Origin: CAZGTQ01 sp964528575
GTDB taxonomy: Bacteria; Planctomycetota; UBA1135; GCA-002686595
Length of the DNA: 64,000 nt
Assembly (NCBI GenBank): GCA_964528575.1
Contig: CAZGTQ010000053.1
Location: 1 to 64,000 of the forward strand
Direction of reading: 5' to 3'
Shown here: positions 52,701 through 60,305 of the stretch, piece by piece
How the letters are laid out: each line of letters opens with the position of its first letter
Numbering within the stretch: the first letter of the stretch is position 1
Made by a program: the position numbers and the translations under genes
The notes under the pieces: model-generated
Told to the model about the DNA's origin: nothing
The model's database searches: none
The model's input: the letters and a program-made list of their open reading frames with translations, nothing else

Positions 52701-53357
52701 TTCGGCGGCTTGCTCGTGCGCGATTGCGCCGGCGTGATCGTGCTCGACGAGCTCCTCGTGCAGGGCGGGACCGGGCAGCCGGGGATCGACGTCGACAGCT
52801 CGACGCGCACCGCGATCCAGCGCACCGATGCGTTCGGGAGCCCCGGGTTGCTCCTGCAGGACGGCGCGGTCGCGCTCGCGAGCCGCGGGACCGTCGACGT
52901 GCTCGAGCTGCGCGGTTTCTCCAGCGCGCGCGTGGCGGAGCTCGCCGGCGCGACCGTCGTCGAGACGGGCTCGACCCTCGTCACCTATCCCGGGCCGATG
53001 GCGGACGTCGAGGTCGCCGAGCTGCTCCCGCTGGGCGAGCCGTTCACCGTCGCGCTGTCGGGCACGCCGTCGGGCATCTACGTGCTCGTCGTCGCCGGCG
53101 GACTCGGCTGGCTCGACATCTTCCCGAGCCCGCCGTGGGAGATGGTCGGCTTGATCCGCGCCGTGGGACCGCCGACGCCGCAGATCCTCGTCCAAGGCCA
53201 GCTCGATCCGAGCGGATCGGCGACGGTGGCCGCTGGGATGCCGCCCGACGGCGTGCTGTTCGGCCTGCCGATCGTCCTGTCCTCGATCGTCGTCCAGACG
53301 ACGCCGCTCGTGCGCCTGCGGTGGAGCAACGTCGCGTCGATCATCGGGGTCGACTGA
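46710..53357 (+). CDS. Giant secreted repeat protein (2215 residues)
   Basis: An exported protein (signal ending ASASAQ), the longest in the window. After an N-terminal G8-like start (WHVPANWSTNAVPDA) come seven tandem units of 206-214 residues, each containing a CGGDW or CAGDW block, a VDGDV or similar block and a LSGG.L block. The helices and strands suggest a long parallel beta-helix or beta-solenoid. Later parts are a fibronectin-III-like segment (VALAWTSTLEVDLAAYVVR), a short beta-helix (FPDVQSAIAAASG) and a C-terminal module ending VRLRWSNVASIIGVD. It is probably a surface adhesin or matrix protein. The ATG at 46710 is chosen over a TTG at 46692. Confidence 0.85.
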   Translation: MPRHLASVPAVCLVLLAASASAQSVWTGSQGTGWHVPANWSTNAVPDAATDVVVPPAPHQPSSFLFDPQCRDLSIEPGATLALGAGFDLFVHGDLDAGGTLAVSSSSSALVVAGAWQNDGTFVGGGCTLELTGDGTLAGASPIAVGNLVVSGGARVLALPVSVAADVTVEGAAQLTLLADLTVAANWTSSAAASDVLGAGFVTFTGDGLLTSGANALPNVRVAGGLRRVNPSAVAGRLEMSSGELRLLDGVTFAVGGDAELGGGTLSFEDLFPGPAGALDVAGDVTIGAAAGPFDPGAEVRCGGDWSSSAAFAPLGGAVVLAGDGTLGGAPSFADLRIASGTRDASVGALVRGDLSVENGALLRTTAAFDVDGAVVLGASATWELGSASHSVGGDWSSAGGSASGVGAIVFDGPGSLATGAGSIANVLVSAGERSVLGANVDRDLGMIGGALVVQPQSTLVVGDDLLLAAGTLSLLPGGPGPEIVDVGDDVAILASAGAFGPEAQIRCGGDWIAGPAFQPAAGRVRLLGAGATSVAGSSLVFFDLSVEAGTKTFLAPFRVDGAFTLFAGATLVTQAPGDFDGTVTLGNASAAWDVGSSTHAVAGDLFSNGASALGAGMLDFDGTGVVLSAGDLPHVRVSAGTRTFIGAVGASIVDVASLALSGGELVVGDDAAIRVAGDAELTGGTLSFASAAPGFEVLQVAGDVTLAAAAGAMSATSAILCGGDWSSTAAWDPPAGTVRLQPLIASTVSGSDLRFANLTVASGAVSFASGAHVAGDLAVSSGAQLTTAAALDVDGGVALGDATAAWNVGGATHDVAGAWASAGANAVGSGTIRFDGDGTLATGGGLLPSVVVAAGDRLASDATVAGDLALLGGSLTLLAGEILHVTGDGTFGGGALHFALDAAAVLDVDGDVAMTIPAGAMTAASVLRCGGDWSSSAAFAPLSGVVVLDGASSATVGGAAPAFADLVVFSGVKTTTAPVHVAGDLTVQGGASLVAGAPIEVDGDASLGGSGATWDTGGLTHVVHGDYVSSGGSATGGGTLRFEGAGALTTGGGTVPNVTLAAGTRAVGDAHVTGDLVLEAGELALGVDALLRVDGDAALLAGTLSWPAAADGTPDAIDVEGDVLVTAAAGATSADSELRCAGDWTSTGAFAPADGAVVLDGVAPTTVGGAGLTLATLVVQTGERTLVDEPTLDALVVRLGGTLAAAADVNTNSVLVEAGTLALGARTIRVAHDWDSSAPGSATTGEGFVRFGADGSVATGAGTIPNVLVAAGVRSVAGAAIDGDLALAGGVLRILDGATLSVAGVAGLTAAGSLVFVDDAPGPETLDVEKGLAAFCSMAGSSANSRIECAGDWLAAGTFLPFEGVVVFDGDQEATIAGADLDLVDVRFAAGTKTLAVQLSVERLAIESGATLVAGAAVAVSGDVTLGDGSATWALGGLEHVVTGDWSAAGGSASGGTIVFDGAGTLDTGGGTIERVRVVAGQRRARTSTVETLLELSGGELFVEDDQVLSVLGDAAFSGGVLSWEPVAAGADDVLDVEGDVTCTAAAGTTSERSVLRCAGDWSSNGSFAPASGRVELDGGATTAVVGLAPGADPTFAQLVVKGGTRTAANEQTLVLDAWTIEAGATYAVEGVRVTVPGGPVLAQGTLSIGAGGELALAPGVAVQVPGTLRVVGTVEDAAAVGGAGGGGYLLNVVGTLAASNFRFEEPGPTGIVVDEAATIAAAPHDLRGGTFARPSASPESVLLDLRRSAPTDVRYVAFEDPLGVGTYNVRVLSGSPVRFVNATGTFAGPAFEHDPFGLVAWDEDSTTVVSFDATAAADEVALAWTSTLEVDLAAYVVRRTPVAGGATVDVATLPAVGPSAYAVVDDDVLPQVKYLYELVERKTHGLEVALAQDTATPWTATAPPSNFLTVGPTGAFPDVQSAIAAASGPTPVIAVAAGTYPSFLVPSGKGTLRILADGSGPVRIDTTLGAVRILGVGPQDAVELSDLEIGDAASPFGGLLVRDCAGVIVLDELLVQGGTGQPGIDVDSSTRTAIQRTDAFGSPGLLLQDGAVALASRGTVDVLELRGFSSARVAELAGATVVETGSTLVTYPGPMADVEVAELLPLGEPFTVALSGTPSGIYVLVVAGGLGWLDIFPSPPWEMVGLIRAVGPPTPQILVQGQLDPSGSATVAAGMPPDGVLFGLPIVLSSIVVQTTPLVRLRWSNVASIIGVD
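47260..51560 (+). repeat. Seven tandem repeat units of about 620-640 bp inside the giant secreted protein gene
   Basis: The core motif (C-[GA]-G-D-W) is found at about 47620, 48238, 48880, 49503, 50137, 50763 and 51390, giving spacings of 618, 642, 623, 634, 626 and 627 bases. Unit limits are approximate. Similarity is at protein level (about a third to half identical by eye), so the duplications are old and not recent slippage. Confidence 0.8.
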
Positions 53358-53374
53358 GCTTCCCACCGGCCGGG

Positions 53375-53436
53375 CCGAGTCGAGCGACTCGGGATGCGAC
53401 GCGGGGCGGGCCGCGCCGTCGCGCGACCCGCCCCGC
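53375..53436. terminator. Two hairpins between convergent genes
   Basis: The first hairpin (53375-53392) is CCGAGTC-GAGC-GACTCGG. The second (53401-53436) has a perfect 10-bp stem GCGGGGCGGG/CCCGCCCCGC with a 16-base loop. They lie between the stops of the giant repeat protein (53357) and the minus-strand gene (53457) and probably end transcription in both directions. Confidence 0.7.
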
Positions 53437-53456
53437 CAAGACCGAACGCTCGCGCC

Positions 53457-55124
53457 CTACGGCTGGAACGTGACCTGGAGCCCGTTGGTCAGCGAGATCA
53501 CGTTCGGCGGGAGCGGGTTGATGAACAGGCCCTGGCACCAGGCGCTGAGGCCGACGATCGCGGGGTTGTTGTTGAGCTGGAACTGCACCGTCAGCGGGCT
53601 GCCGGTGTAGACGCCCATCGGCTGCTGGAGCGCGCCCGGGTTGATGATGTCGATCAGCACCTCGCCGACGCCCGGGAACGGGATGCCGCACGGCGGGAAG
53701 CCCGGAGCGGGGTTCGCCGCGACGACGAGGACGGCGAGCTCGCTGTTCGTCGGCGCGTCGTCCATCGCGAGGCCGAGCGTGTCGCCGATCGCCGCGCTCC
53801 CGCTGAAGTAGCGCAGCGTGGCGGGGTTCTGCGCGAAGCAGCCGTCGATGCGGGTCAAGCCCTGCGCGAGCTCGAGCAGGAACGCGCCCTCGTTGCCGTT
53901 GTCGAGGACCGCCTCGAACACGATGTAGCGGCCGTCGTCGCTCATCGTGTAGCCGTCGCTGATCCCGCGCAGCGTGTCGATGACGTTCGCGCCGACCGTC
54001 GTGACGCCCTCTTGCACGAGGAGCTGATCGTCGAGGAACAGACCGGTGTCGACGTCGAGGTCCGGGTCGTTCCAGTCCCCGTACCAGAGCACCTGATTGG
54101 CGTTGTTGATCAGGACCGGGCCGCTGCCGAAGCTCGTGAGCTGGAACGCGCCGATCGTCGGCGTCGTGTCACCCTCTTGGATGACCTTCGCGCCGTTGCT
54201 CACGATGACCGCGTTCGTCGCGGCGTCGCCGTCGAGCAGGCTCGACACGACCCAGCCGCCCAAGTCGTTGAGGTCGACCTCGACGGTCGAGTCGTTGGCC
54301 CAGTTGCGGCCGACGATGGGCGAGGGCGAGCCCTCTTGGGTGATGACGGTCGTGTCGATGTAGACGATCGTGTCCGACGCGGTGTCGCCGTCCAAGTCCA
54401 TCGCGACCATGATCTGCCCGGCGTCGTTGAACGCGAAGCCGTGCGGGCCCGTCTCGAAGTCGGTGATCGCGCCGTTCGTCTGGTTGGGCGGCGAATCGCC
54501 TTCCTTGAAGTACAACGTCTCGGACAGGAGGTTGCCGGCGTTGTCGTAGGTGAGCACGACGAGCGCGCGGTCGGTCGTGCTCGCCACGCCCGGGTCGTCG
54601 ACCGACGCCATCAGGAGCGCCTGGTTCGAGTCGTTGATCTTCGTCTCGAAGAAGCCGGTGTAGGGCGTCGGACCGGTGAACCCGACGGCCGTCGAGAAGT
54701 CGCCCTCCTGGATCATGAGCTGGTCGCCGAAGTAGATGCCGCTGTCGTTCGAGCCGACCGGGGCGAGGAAGAAGTTCCACACGCTCTGGCCGGCGTCGTT
54801 GAGCGTCACCGCGTCGAACGTGTTGAGCGTGAAGCCCACCGGGGCCGGCAGCGCCTGCCCTTCGCGCAGGAGCAGGCCGGTCGAGGTGATCAGCGCGCCG
54901 TCCGCGTCCGTGTCGGCGTTGTCGGTGTCGACCTCGACGATCCACTCGCCGTTGTCGTTGATCGCGAAGTTCGCGACGCTGGTGACCAGGCCGACGCCCG
55001 GCACGACGTCGCCTTCGACGACCAGGGGCGTGATGGTCTGGGCGCCCGCGGGGCCCGCGAGCGCCAGCGCCGCGGCCGCGGCGAGGGCCCAAAAGAGGGG
55101 GGAACGAGGCATAGCTACGGACAT
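53457..55124 (-). CDS. Secreted N-D-x-G-Q repeat protein (beta-propeller-like)
   Basis: A 555-residue exported protein (signal ending AGPAGAQT). Units of roughly 60 residues repeat the pattern FAINDNGEW, VTLNDAGQSVW, KINDSNQALLM, FAFNDAGQIMV, LNDLGGWVV, LINNANQVLW, each with a following VVEGD/QEGD.P element, as in proteins with repeated NxxGxxxF-type blades. The C-terminal module (PGFPPCGIPFPGVGEVLIDI, NNNPAIVGLSAWCQGLFINP, ending ISLTNGLQVTFQP) resembles the ends of other secreted proteins. The ATG at 55124 has AGGAG eight bases upstream. Function unknown. Confidence 0.83.
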   Translation of the reverse strand: MSVAMPRSPLFWALAAAAALALAGPAGAQTITPLVVEGDVVPGVGLVTSVANFAINDNGEWIVEVDTDNADTDADGALITSTGLLLREGQALPAPVGFTLNTFDAVTLNDAGQSVWNFFLAPVGSNDSGIYFGDQLMIQEGDFSTAVGFTGPTPYTGFFETKINDSNQALLMASVDDPGVASTTDRALVVLTYDNAGNLLSETLYFKEGDSPPNQTNGAITDFETGPHGFAFNDAGQIMVAMDLDGDTASDTIVYIDTTVITQEGSPSPIVGRNWANDSTVEVDLNDLGGWVVSSLLDGDAATNAVIVSNGAKVIQEGDTTPTIGAFQLTSFGSGPVLINNANQVLWYGDWNDPDLDVDTGLFLDDQLLVQEGVTTVGANVIDTLRGISDGYTMSDDGRYIVFEAVLDNGNEGAFLLELAQGLTRIDGCFAQNPATLRYFSGSAAIGDTLGLAMDDAPTNSELAVLVVAANPAPGFPPCGIPFPGVGEVLIDIINPGALQQPMGVYTGSPLTVQFQLNNNPAIVGLSAWCQGLFINPLPPNVISLTNGLQVTFQP

Positions 55125-55367
55125 CGATAGGACTCCTGAATTGACGGAACCGGAAAGGGAAAGTCTAGACACCTGAGCACCGTGGGGAACACCCTTCCGC
55201 GTACGAACTCCGCAGCCCCTCGCGGAACGGACGAAGTCGGGGACCCCGGCATCGCCCGTGGGCATGAGGGGAGCATGGCGATCCTCGGGTGTTGGGCTCG
55301 CGAGGCAGAATCCGCCGAGCGGTCACATTCCGGGAACCGAGCGGCCGTCCGGGGGCATGAGCACGGG

Positions 55368-55943
55368 ATGGCCATGCTCAGGTGCTGGAGCGGCGCAGCT
55401 CCCCCGAGCCCCTGGGACGGGGCCGCGGAGCGCGACCTCGTGGCGCGTGCGCGCTCCGAGCCCGCCGCGTTCGGACGGCTCTACCGGCTGCACGCGCCCG
55501 CGATCCTCGCCCACGTGCGCCGGCGGGTCGGCGAGAGCCACGCCGCCGAGGACCTCGTCGCGGAGGTCTTCCTGTGCGCGCTCGCCGAGCTCCCGCGCTA
55601 CCGCGACCGCGGCATCCCCTTCCGGCACTGGCTCTACGGCATCGCGGCGCGCCGCGTCGGCCGTTGGGCCCGTCGGCAGGGCCGTCGCGAGGTCGAGCTC
55701 GACTCCGACCCCGTCGACCCGGCCGAGCCCGACTCCGTCGACGTCGAGCGCGTGCGCCGCGCTCTGCTCGGCCTTCCGCCGCGCTTCCAGAGCGCGTTGA
55801 CCCTCTTCTACTTCCACGACCTCGACGTCGAGCAGATCGCGCGCGTCCTGCGCTGCCGCCCCGGCACGGTGAAGTCGCGCCTGGCGCGCGGCCGCGCGTT
55901 GCTCGCCCGGCGCCTCGCGCCGCACACGCGGGGGAGGAGCTGA
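55368..55943 (+). CDS. ECF-type RNA polymerase sigma factor
   Basis: A 191-residue sigma-70 factor with region 2 (FGRLYRLHAPAILAHVRRRV, HAAEDLVAEVFLCALAELPR, then FRHWLYGIAARRVGRWAR) and region 4 (LPPRFQSALTLFYFHDLDVE, then a helix-turn-helix RCRPGTVKSRLARGRALLA). It has no extra domain, unlike the other sigma protein here. The ATG at 55368 gives the shortest product that keeps all conserved regions; starts at 55275 and 55182 are in frame. The two small membrane proteins right after it (4 bases to the first) are the likely regulators. Confidence 0.87.
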   Translation: MAMLRCWSGAAPPSPWDGAAERDLVARARSEPAAFGRLYRLHAPAILAHVRRRVGESHAAEDLVAEVFLCALAELPRYRDRGIPFRHWLYGIAARRVGRWARRQGRREVELDSDPVDPAEPDSVDVERVRRALLGLPPRFQSALTLFYFHDLDVEQIARVLRCRPGTVKSRLARGRALLARRLAPHTRGRS

Positions 55944-55947
55944 CCCG

Positions 55948-56424
55948 ATGGCGAGACCCGACCCGAACGCCGTTCGCCGCGTCCACGAGGCGCTGCACGC
56001 GCTCGGCGCGCAGCCCCTCGAGGACGACCGCGCCGTCCTCGAGCGTATCGAGGCGCGCGTCCTGCGCGCCTGCCGCGCGCGCGGCGCGCGTCCGCGGCGC
56101 CGGCGCCTCTTCTTCGCTGGCGCCGCCGTGCTCGGCTTCGCCGCCGCCGCAGGCGCGACCGTCGCCGTGATGGAGAGCTGGCGTGTCGTGCCGTTCGACG
56201 AGCGCAGCGAGCTGCTCCTGCACACCGACGACGACCCGCTGACGCCGGACTTCGGCCTGGTGATCGAGGCCGGCACGGCCGAGCGGATCCTCGAGGAGCT
56301 CGAGGGCGGCGGCACGGTGCTGACGCTCGACGGCGCGGGCGAGCTCGAGGACCTGCCGCCGGGGGCGGAAGGCGCGCGCGTGCCCGCCGGCCCGACGATC
56401 GTCATCACGCCGGCAGACGAGTGA
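55948..56424 (+). CDS. Small membrane protein next to the ECF sigma factor (copy 1)
   Basis: A 158-residue protein with a charged cytoplasmic N-terminus (two short helices: VRRVHEALHALG and AVLERIEARVLRACRARGA), a basic stop (RPRRRRL), one transmembrane helix (~53-72, LFFAGAAVLGFAAAAGATVA) and an acidic extracytoplasmic domain with LLHTDDDPLTPDFGLVIEAG and PGAEGARVPAGPTIVITPAD. By position it should be an anti-sigma or partner protein. The zinc motif HxxxCxxC of ZAS anti-sigma factors is absent. It begins four bases after the sigma stop and has a tandem paralogue downstream. Confidence 0.75.
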   Translation: MARPDPNAVRRVHEALHALGAQPLEDDRAVLERIEARVLRACRARGARPRRRRLFFAGAAVLGFAAAAGATVAVMESWRVVPFDERSELLLHTDDDPLTPDFGLVIEAGTAERILEELEGGGTVLTLDGAGELEDLPPGAEGARVPAGPTIVITPADE

Positions 56425-56470
56425 AGCGAGATCGTGGGAACCGCGGCGCATGCTCGGGGCATGAGAGGCC

Positions 56471-56881
56471 GTGGACGATCCCGAAACCCTGGACCGCATC
56501 GAGGAGCGAATGATGCAGTGCGAACGAGCGAGCGGCGCACGACCGAAGCGCCGCCGGCTGTTCTTCGCGGCCGCGGCCGTCGCCGGCTTCGCCGCCGCCG
56601 CGGGCGCGACCGTCGCCGTGATCGAGAGCTGGGAGGTCGTGGCGTACGACGAAGAGAGCGATCTGTTGCTGCACGTCGACGACGACCCCGAGACGACCGA
56701 CTTCGGCATCCTGATCGACGCGGGCACCGCGGGCGAGGTGCTCGACTTGCTCGAGGGCGGCGGCATGCTGCTGACGCTCGACGGCGCGGGCGTGATCGAG
56801 GACTTGCCGCCGGGAGCGGAAGGGCTGCACGTGCCGGCGGGGCCGACCATCGTCGTGACGCCGGCCGACGAGAACGACTGA
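56471..56881 (+). CDS. Small membrane protein next to the ECF sigma factor (copy 2)
   Basis: A 136-residue paralogue of the preceding protein with a GTG start. The cytoplasmic part is shorter (DDPETLDRIEERMMQCERAS), the transmembrane helix and basic edge are the same (KRRRLFFAAAAVAGFAAAAG), and the extracytoplasmic domain repeats LLHVDDDPETTDFGILIDAG and PGAEGLHVPAGPTIVVTPAD. Two copies may bind one sigma factor as a pair, or the second may be specialised after duplication. The gap to copy 1 is 46 bases. Confidence 0.75.
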   Translation: MDDPETLDRIEERMMQCERASGARPKRRRLFFAAAAVAGFAAAAGATVAVIESWEVVAYDEESDLLLHVDDDPETTDFGILIDAGTAGEVLDLLEGGGMLLTLDGAGVIEDLPPGAEGLHVPAGPTIVVTPADEND

Positions 56882-56973
56882 CACGAGCGCACGTCGCTCG
56901 GCGGTCCGCGAGGCGGGGCAGGCCTCGCGGACCGCGCTCCCGTCCTGCCATCGATCGGCCCGACCCCTACGTG

Positions 56974-58017
56974 ATGAAGATCCTCGCTCTCCTCGCCGTG
57001 CTCGCCGCCGCGCTCGCGCCCGGCGCGGACGACCCGCGGCCCGCCGACGAGATCCTGCGCGACATGCGCCGGATCCACTTCCCGCGCCACAGCGACGGCG
57101 GCTCTCCGGAAGCCGTCGCGGCGTTCCGCGCGCAGATCCGCGCGGCGTCGGAGCGCAAGGCGGCGCTCGCGCTCGAGCTCTGGCGCGGCCACCCGAGCCA
57201 CGACGCCGTGCCGCAGGAGATGAAGATCCGCTGGGACCTGCTCGTCACGCAGCTCGAGGGCCACGCGCTCGTCCTCGAGGAGACGGCCGAAGCGATCCGC
57301 GCGCAGCCGAGCACCGCGCTCGCGGGCATTGCGCTCTACTCGCGCGCGCTCGCGACGCTGCGGATGGACGGGGCGCCGTGGAAGGACAAGCTCGCGCGCA
57401 TCGAGGCGTACACGTCGAGCGTGCCCGCGGGGGAGAGCGGCGCGCGGCTCCTGCTCGAGCTCGCCGAGGAGCACACGACCGACGAGGACCTGCGCGAGCA
57501 GCTCTTCGAGCGCATCGTCCGCGAGTACGACGCGAAGCACCACCCCGCGCGCGCGGCGGCCGGGCTGCTGCGGCTGACGCGCATGCGCGGCGAGCGCCTC
57601 GCGCTCGCCTTCACCGACGCGGTGTCCCGCGAGCCGTTCGACCTGGAGCGGACACGCGGGCGCGTGACGATCCTGCACTTCTGGGGCATCGGAGACGACG
57701 ACTTCGCGTCGCTCGCCCGGCTGGAGGCAGCTCGCGACGCCCGACCCGACGACGTCGCGCTCGTCGGCGTGTTCCTGATCGTGCGCGCACCCGAGGGCAA
57801 GACGAAGCGCGAGCTGCTCGCTGAGCACGGCGTGACGTCGCCGCAGTACGACGAGCTCACGGAGGGCGGCGGCGTCGACGACGCATGGTCGTGGAAGCTC
57901 GGCATCCGGCGCTGGCCGACGACGTTCGTGCTCGACCGAGACGGCCGCATCGCCTCGACGAATGCGCACATGCACCTCGACGAGGTGCTCGCGGAGCTGC
58001 TCGCGGACGCCGAGTAG
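56974..58017 (+). CDS. Exported thioredoxin-fold protein without CxxC
   Basis: A 347-residue exported protein (signal KILALLAVLAAALAPG). A helical region (residues ~30-200) with repeated Glu/Arg/Ala patterns leads to a C-terminal TlpA/AhpC-like thioredoxin fold: RGRVTILHFWGIGDDDFASL, ALVGVFLIVRAPEG, ELLAEHGVTSPQYDEL and WPTTFVLDRDGRIAST. The place of the active-site CxxC carries GIGDDDF, so no redox activity is expected; it may be a binding or scaffold protein. It follows the sigma unit by 92 bases and may be a target gene. ATG at 56974. Confidence 0.75.
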   Translation: MKILALLAVLAAALAPGADDPRPADEILRDMRRIHFPRHSDGGSPEAVAAFRAQIRAASERKAALALELWRGHPSHDAVPQEMKIRWDLLVTQLEGHALVLEETAEAIRAQPSTALAGIALYSRALATLRMDGAPWKDKLARIEAYTSSVPAGESGARLLLELAEEHTTDEDLREQLFERIVREYDAKHHPARAAAGLLRLTRMRGERLALAFTDAVSREPFDLERTRGRVTILHFWGIGDDDFASLARLEAARDARPDDVALVGVFLIVRAPEGKTKRELLAEHGVTSPQYDELTEGGGVDDAWSWKLGIRRWPTTFVLDRDGRIASTNAHMHLDEVLAELLADAE

Positions 58018-58027
58018 CGCTCGCGCT

Positions 58028-59656
58028 TCAGCGCCGCTTCGCGAACGCCACGACGCGTGCGCCGAGCTCGCCGGCGGGGACGCCGAACGCTTCCTCGACC
58101 CCCAGCGGCCAGCCCTTCTCGTACGCGACGATCGCCGCGAGCAGCGCGGCGCGCGAGCCTTCCTCGACGTCGGCCGCGAGATAGCGGGCGACTGCCGCCG
58201 ACTGGACGGCGTACGAGCTGCGCGCGGACAGGCGCCACGTGCGCGCTCCCGCCTCGACCTCGACGTCCGCCGCGAAGCCGAGGTCCTTCGCCTCGAGGTG
58301 CGAGAGCGTGAACAAGCGTTCCCAGGGCACGAGCGCGTCCTCGGGCGCGTGCGCGAGCACCTCGAACGCGCGCATCTGGGGCGCGCGCAGATCCACGCGC
58401 TCTGCATCGGGCCCGGCATCGCGCGCGGCATCCAGCTCGTGCTCGACGTACGCCGCGAAGCCCTCGACGATCCAGTGCCCCGCCCGCGCGTCGCCGCCGA
58501 GCGACGACGAGCGCCAGCGCGTCGTCGCTGCGTCCAGCTCCTCGTTCGTGACGCCGCGGCAGCACGCGCTGATCCAGTGGTGCACGAGCTCGTGCGTCAG
58601 CGTCGCGAGCAGCCGGTCCTCCCCCGTGCCGCCGTACGGCTCGTACAGCCGCGACGTCGCGTCGACGTCGTAGAAGCGCCCCGCCTCGGTCGCGTGCGTC
58701 GTGTGGCTCTTGCGCTCGGCGACGCGGCCGAGCTTGTCCTCGTACTCCGCCTCGGACTCGAACAGGAGCACGCTGAGCGGGTAGCGGCTCGGCCGGCGCG
58801 GCTCGAGCGGCGCGAACAGCTCCTCGAGGAACGAAGAGAGCGTCTCCGCGCGCTCCAGGCAGCGCAGCACGAGCTCGGGGCGCGCGAGCGGCGTGACGAG
58901 GAGCACGCGGCGCGTGCGGTAGCCGACGAGATCGGGCCTGCCCCACACGGGCGTGCCGCGCAGGCGCGCGAGCGTGGCGAGGTCCTCCGCGAGCTCCGGC
59001 GTCGCCCCGCGCGCGGCTGCAGGGTCGGTGAGCAGCGTGACGCCGAGCTCGCCCTGGCGCTCGAGGAACACGAGCCAGCCCGCGAGCGCCTCGGCCGCCC
59101 GCGCGTCCAACGGCGGCGGGAGGGCGTCGCGCACGAGCGCGGCGACGGCGGGGTGCGCCGCGTCGATCTCGAGCAGCGCGCGCGCGAGCCGCACGCGCGG
59201 CGCCTCGGGCAGCGCGCCCAGCGCCGCGGTCGCGCGCTCGTGCTCGGCGTCGGCGGCGAGCGCGTCGGCGAGCAGGGCGAGCGCGAGCTCGGACTCCGGC
59301 GCCGCCAGGCGCGCGCGCAGGTCGCAGAAGACGTCCGCGCGCTCCTCGCCGGCCGCCGCGCGGTGCGCGACGACGACTCGCAGCGGGTCGAGCTCGGCGG
59401 GGCCGGGCTGCTCGGGGAAGTAGAAGTCGCCGTCCGCGCCGAGCACGAGATCGGCCGCGAGGTAGCGACCCTTCCCCTGGCGCACCTGGATCTTCTTGCC
59501 CTCGCGCTTGCGAACGGTGAAGTCGCCGGTCAGCAGCTCGCCGCTCTCGAGGACGACGGTCGCGCCGGCGATCTCGTCGGGCGCGACAGGGACAGCGGCG
59601 AGCGAGACAGGGAGAGCTGCGAGCGCGACGACGAGCGCGAGCGAGCGGATGTGCAT
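58028..59656 (-). CDS. Exported DUF1570-like zinc metallopeptidase
   Basis: A 542-residue exported protein (signal ending LPVSLAA). Near residue 355 it has the HExxH motif (LTHELVHHWISACC), and about 50 residues on VEGFAAYVEHEL provides a likely third zinc ligand, as in gluzincin-type DUF1570 proteins that are numerous in Planctomycetota. An N-terminal region has beta-sandwich and helical repeat parts (EVLLALLADALAADAEHERA-like). Substrate unknown; the active site looks intact. Convergent with the thioredoxin-fold gene (ten-base gap), divergent from the VOC gene by 174 bases. Confidence 0.8.
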   Translation of the reverse strand: MHIRSLALVVALAALPVSLAAVPVAPDEIAGATVVLESGELLTGDFTVRKREGKKIQVRQGKGRYLAADLVLGADGDFYFPEQPGPAELDPLRVVVAHRAAAGEERADVFCDLRARLAAPESELALALLADALAADAEHERATAALGALPEAPRVRLARALLEIDAAHPAVAALVRDALPPPLDARAAEALAGWLVFLERQGELGVTLLTDPAAARGATPELAEDLATLARLRGTPVWGRPDLVGYRTRRVLLVTPLARPELVLRCLERAETLSSFLEELFAPLEPRRPSRYPLSVLLFESEAEYEDKLGRVAERKSHTTHATEAGRFYDVDATSRLYEPYGGTGEDRLLATLTHELVHHWISACCRGVTNEELDAATTRWRSSSLGGDARAGHWIVEGFAAYVEHELDAARDAGPDAERVDLRAPQMRAFEVLAHAPEDALVPWERLFTLSHLEAKDLGFAADVEVEAGARTWRLSARSSYAVQSAAVARYLAADVEEGSRAALLAAIVAYEKGWPLGVEEAFGVPAGELGARVVAFAKRR

Positions 59657-59830
59657 GGCGAGCGGTGCGGGCGGACGTTCACGGCGAGCGGGCGAGTGAG
59701 CGGGCCGGGGCCCGCGGCGATCGTAGCGTGTGGTCGCGCGAACGGGGCCGATCGGTCATCATGCCGAGCTTCCACGTCCTGCTCCCGCGGCGCGGGGGCC
59801 CACCACGACATTCGCAACGAACCCAACGCC

Positions 59831-60298
59831 ATGACCGACCCGATTCCCGAGGGCTGCGAAGGCCTGATTCCCCATCTCGTCCTCAAGGGCGCCGCCGACG
59901 CGCTCGCGTTCTACAAGAAGGCGTTCGGCGCCGAGGAGATCACGCGCCACCTGACGCCGGACGGGCGGATCATGCACGCCGAGATGCGCATCGGCCAGAG
60001 CGTCGTCTACCTCGCCGACGACTTCCCGGAGTTCTGCGGCGGCCACGAGCGCTCGCCGAGCGCGCTCGGCGGCTCCTCGATCAACGTGCACCGCTACGTC
60101 ACCGACTGCGACGCGGCGGTGAAGCGCGCGGCCGACGCAGGCGCGACCGTGACGATGCCGCCCGCCGACATGTTCTGGGGCGACCGCTACGGCGTCGTCA
60201 CCGATCCGCACGGCCACGTCTGGTCGTTCGCGACGCACGTCAAGGACGTGACGCCCGAAGAGATGGAAGCGGCGGCCGCCGCGGCGTTCGGCGGTTGA
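59831..60298 (+). CDS. VOC-superfamily protein (PhnB-like)
   Basis: A 155-residue protein of the glyoxalase/bleomycin-resistance fold in the form of PhnB-like proteins: LIPHLVLKGAADALAFYKKA, then GRIMHAEMRIGQSVVYLADD, with the C-terminal half PADMFWGDRYGVVTDPHGHV. Metal-ligand candidates are His and Glu in these segments. Members bind small molecules and their reactions are mostly unassigned. The ATG at 59831 lacks a visible ribosome binding site. It precedes glutathione peroxidase by seven bases, so they form an operon. Confidence 0.88.
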   Translation: MTDPIPEGCEGLIPHLVLKGAADALAFYKKAFGAEEITRHLTPDGRIMHAEMRIGQSVVYLADDFPEFCGGHERSPSALGGSSINVHRYVTDCDAAVKRAADAGATVTMPPADMFWGDRYGVVTDPHGHVWSFATHVKDVTPEEMEAAAAAAFGG

Positions 60299-60305
60299 GG
60301 CGGCG

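Noticed and set aside
46632..53366. A 2244-codon open frame on the minus strand opposite the giant secreted protein.
   Set aside because: It is Arg/Glu/His/Ala-rich with no domain, signal or homology pattern. High GC makes long antisense frames common. The plus-strand product has a signal peptide and clear repeats.
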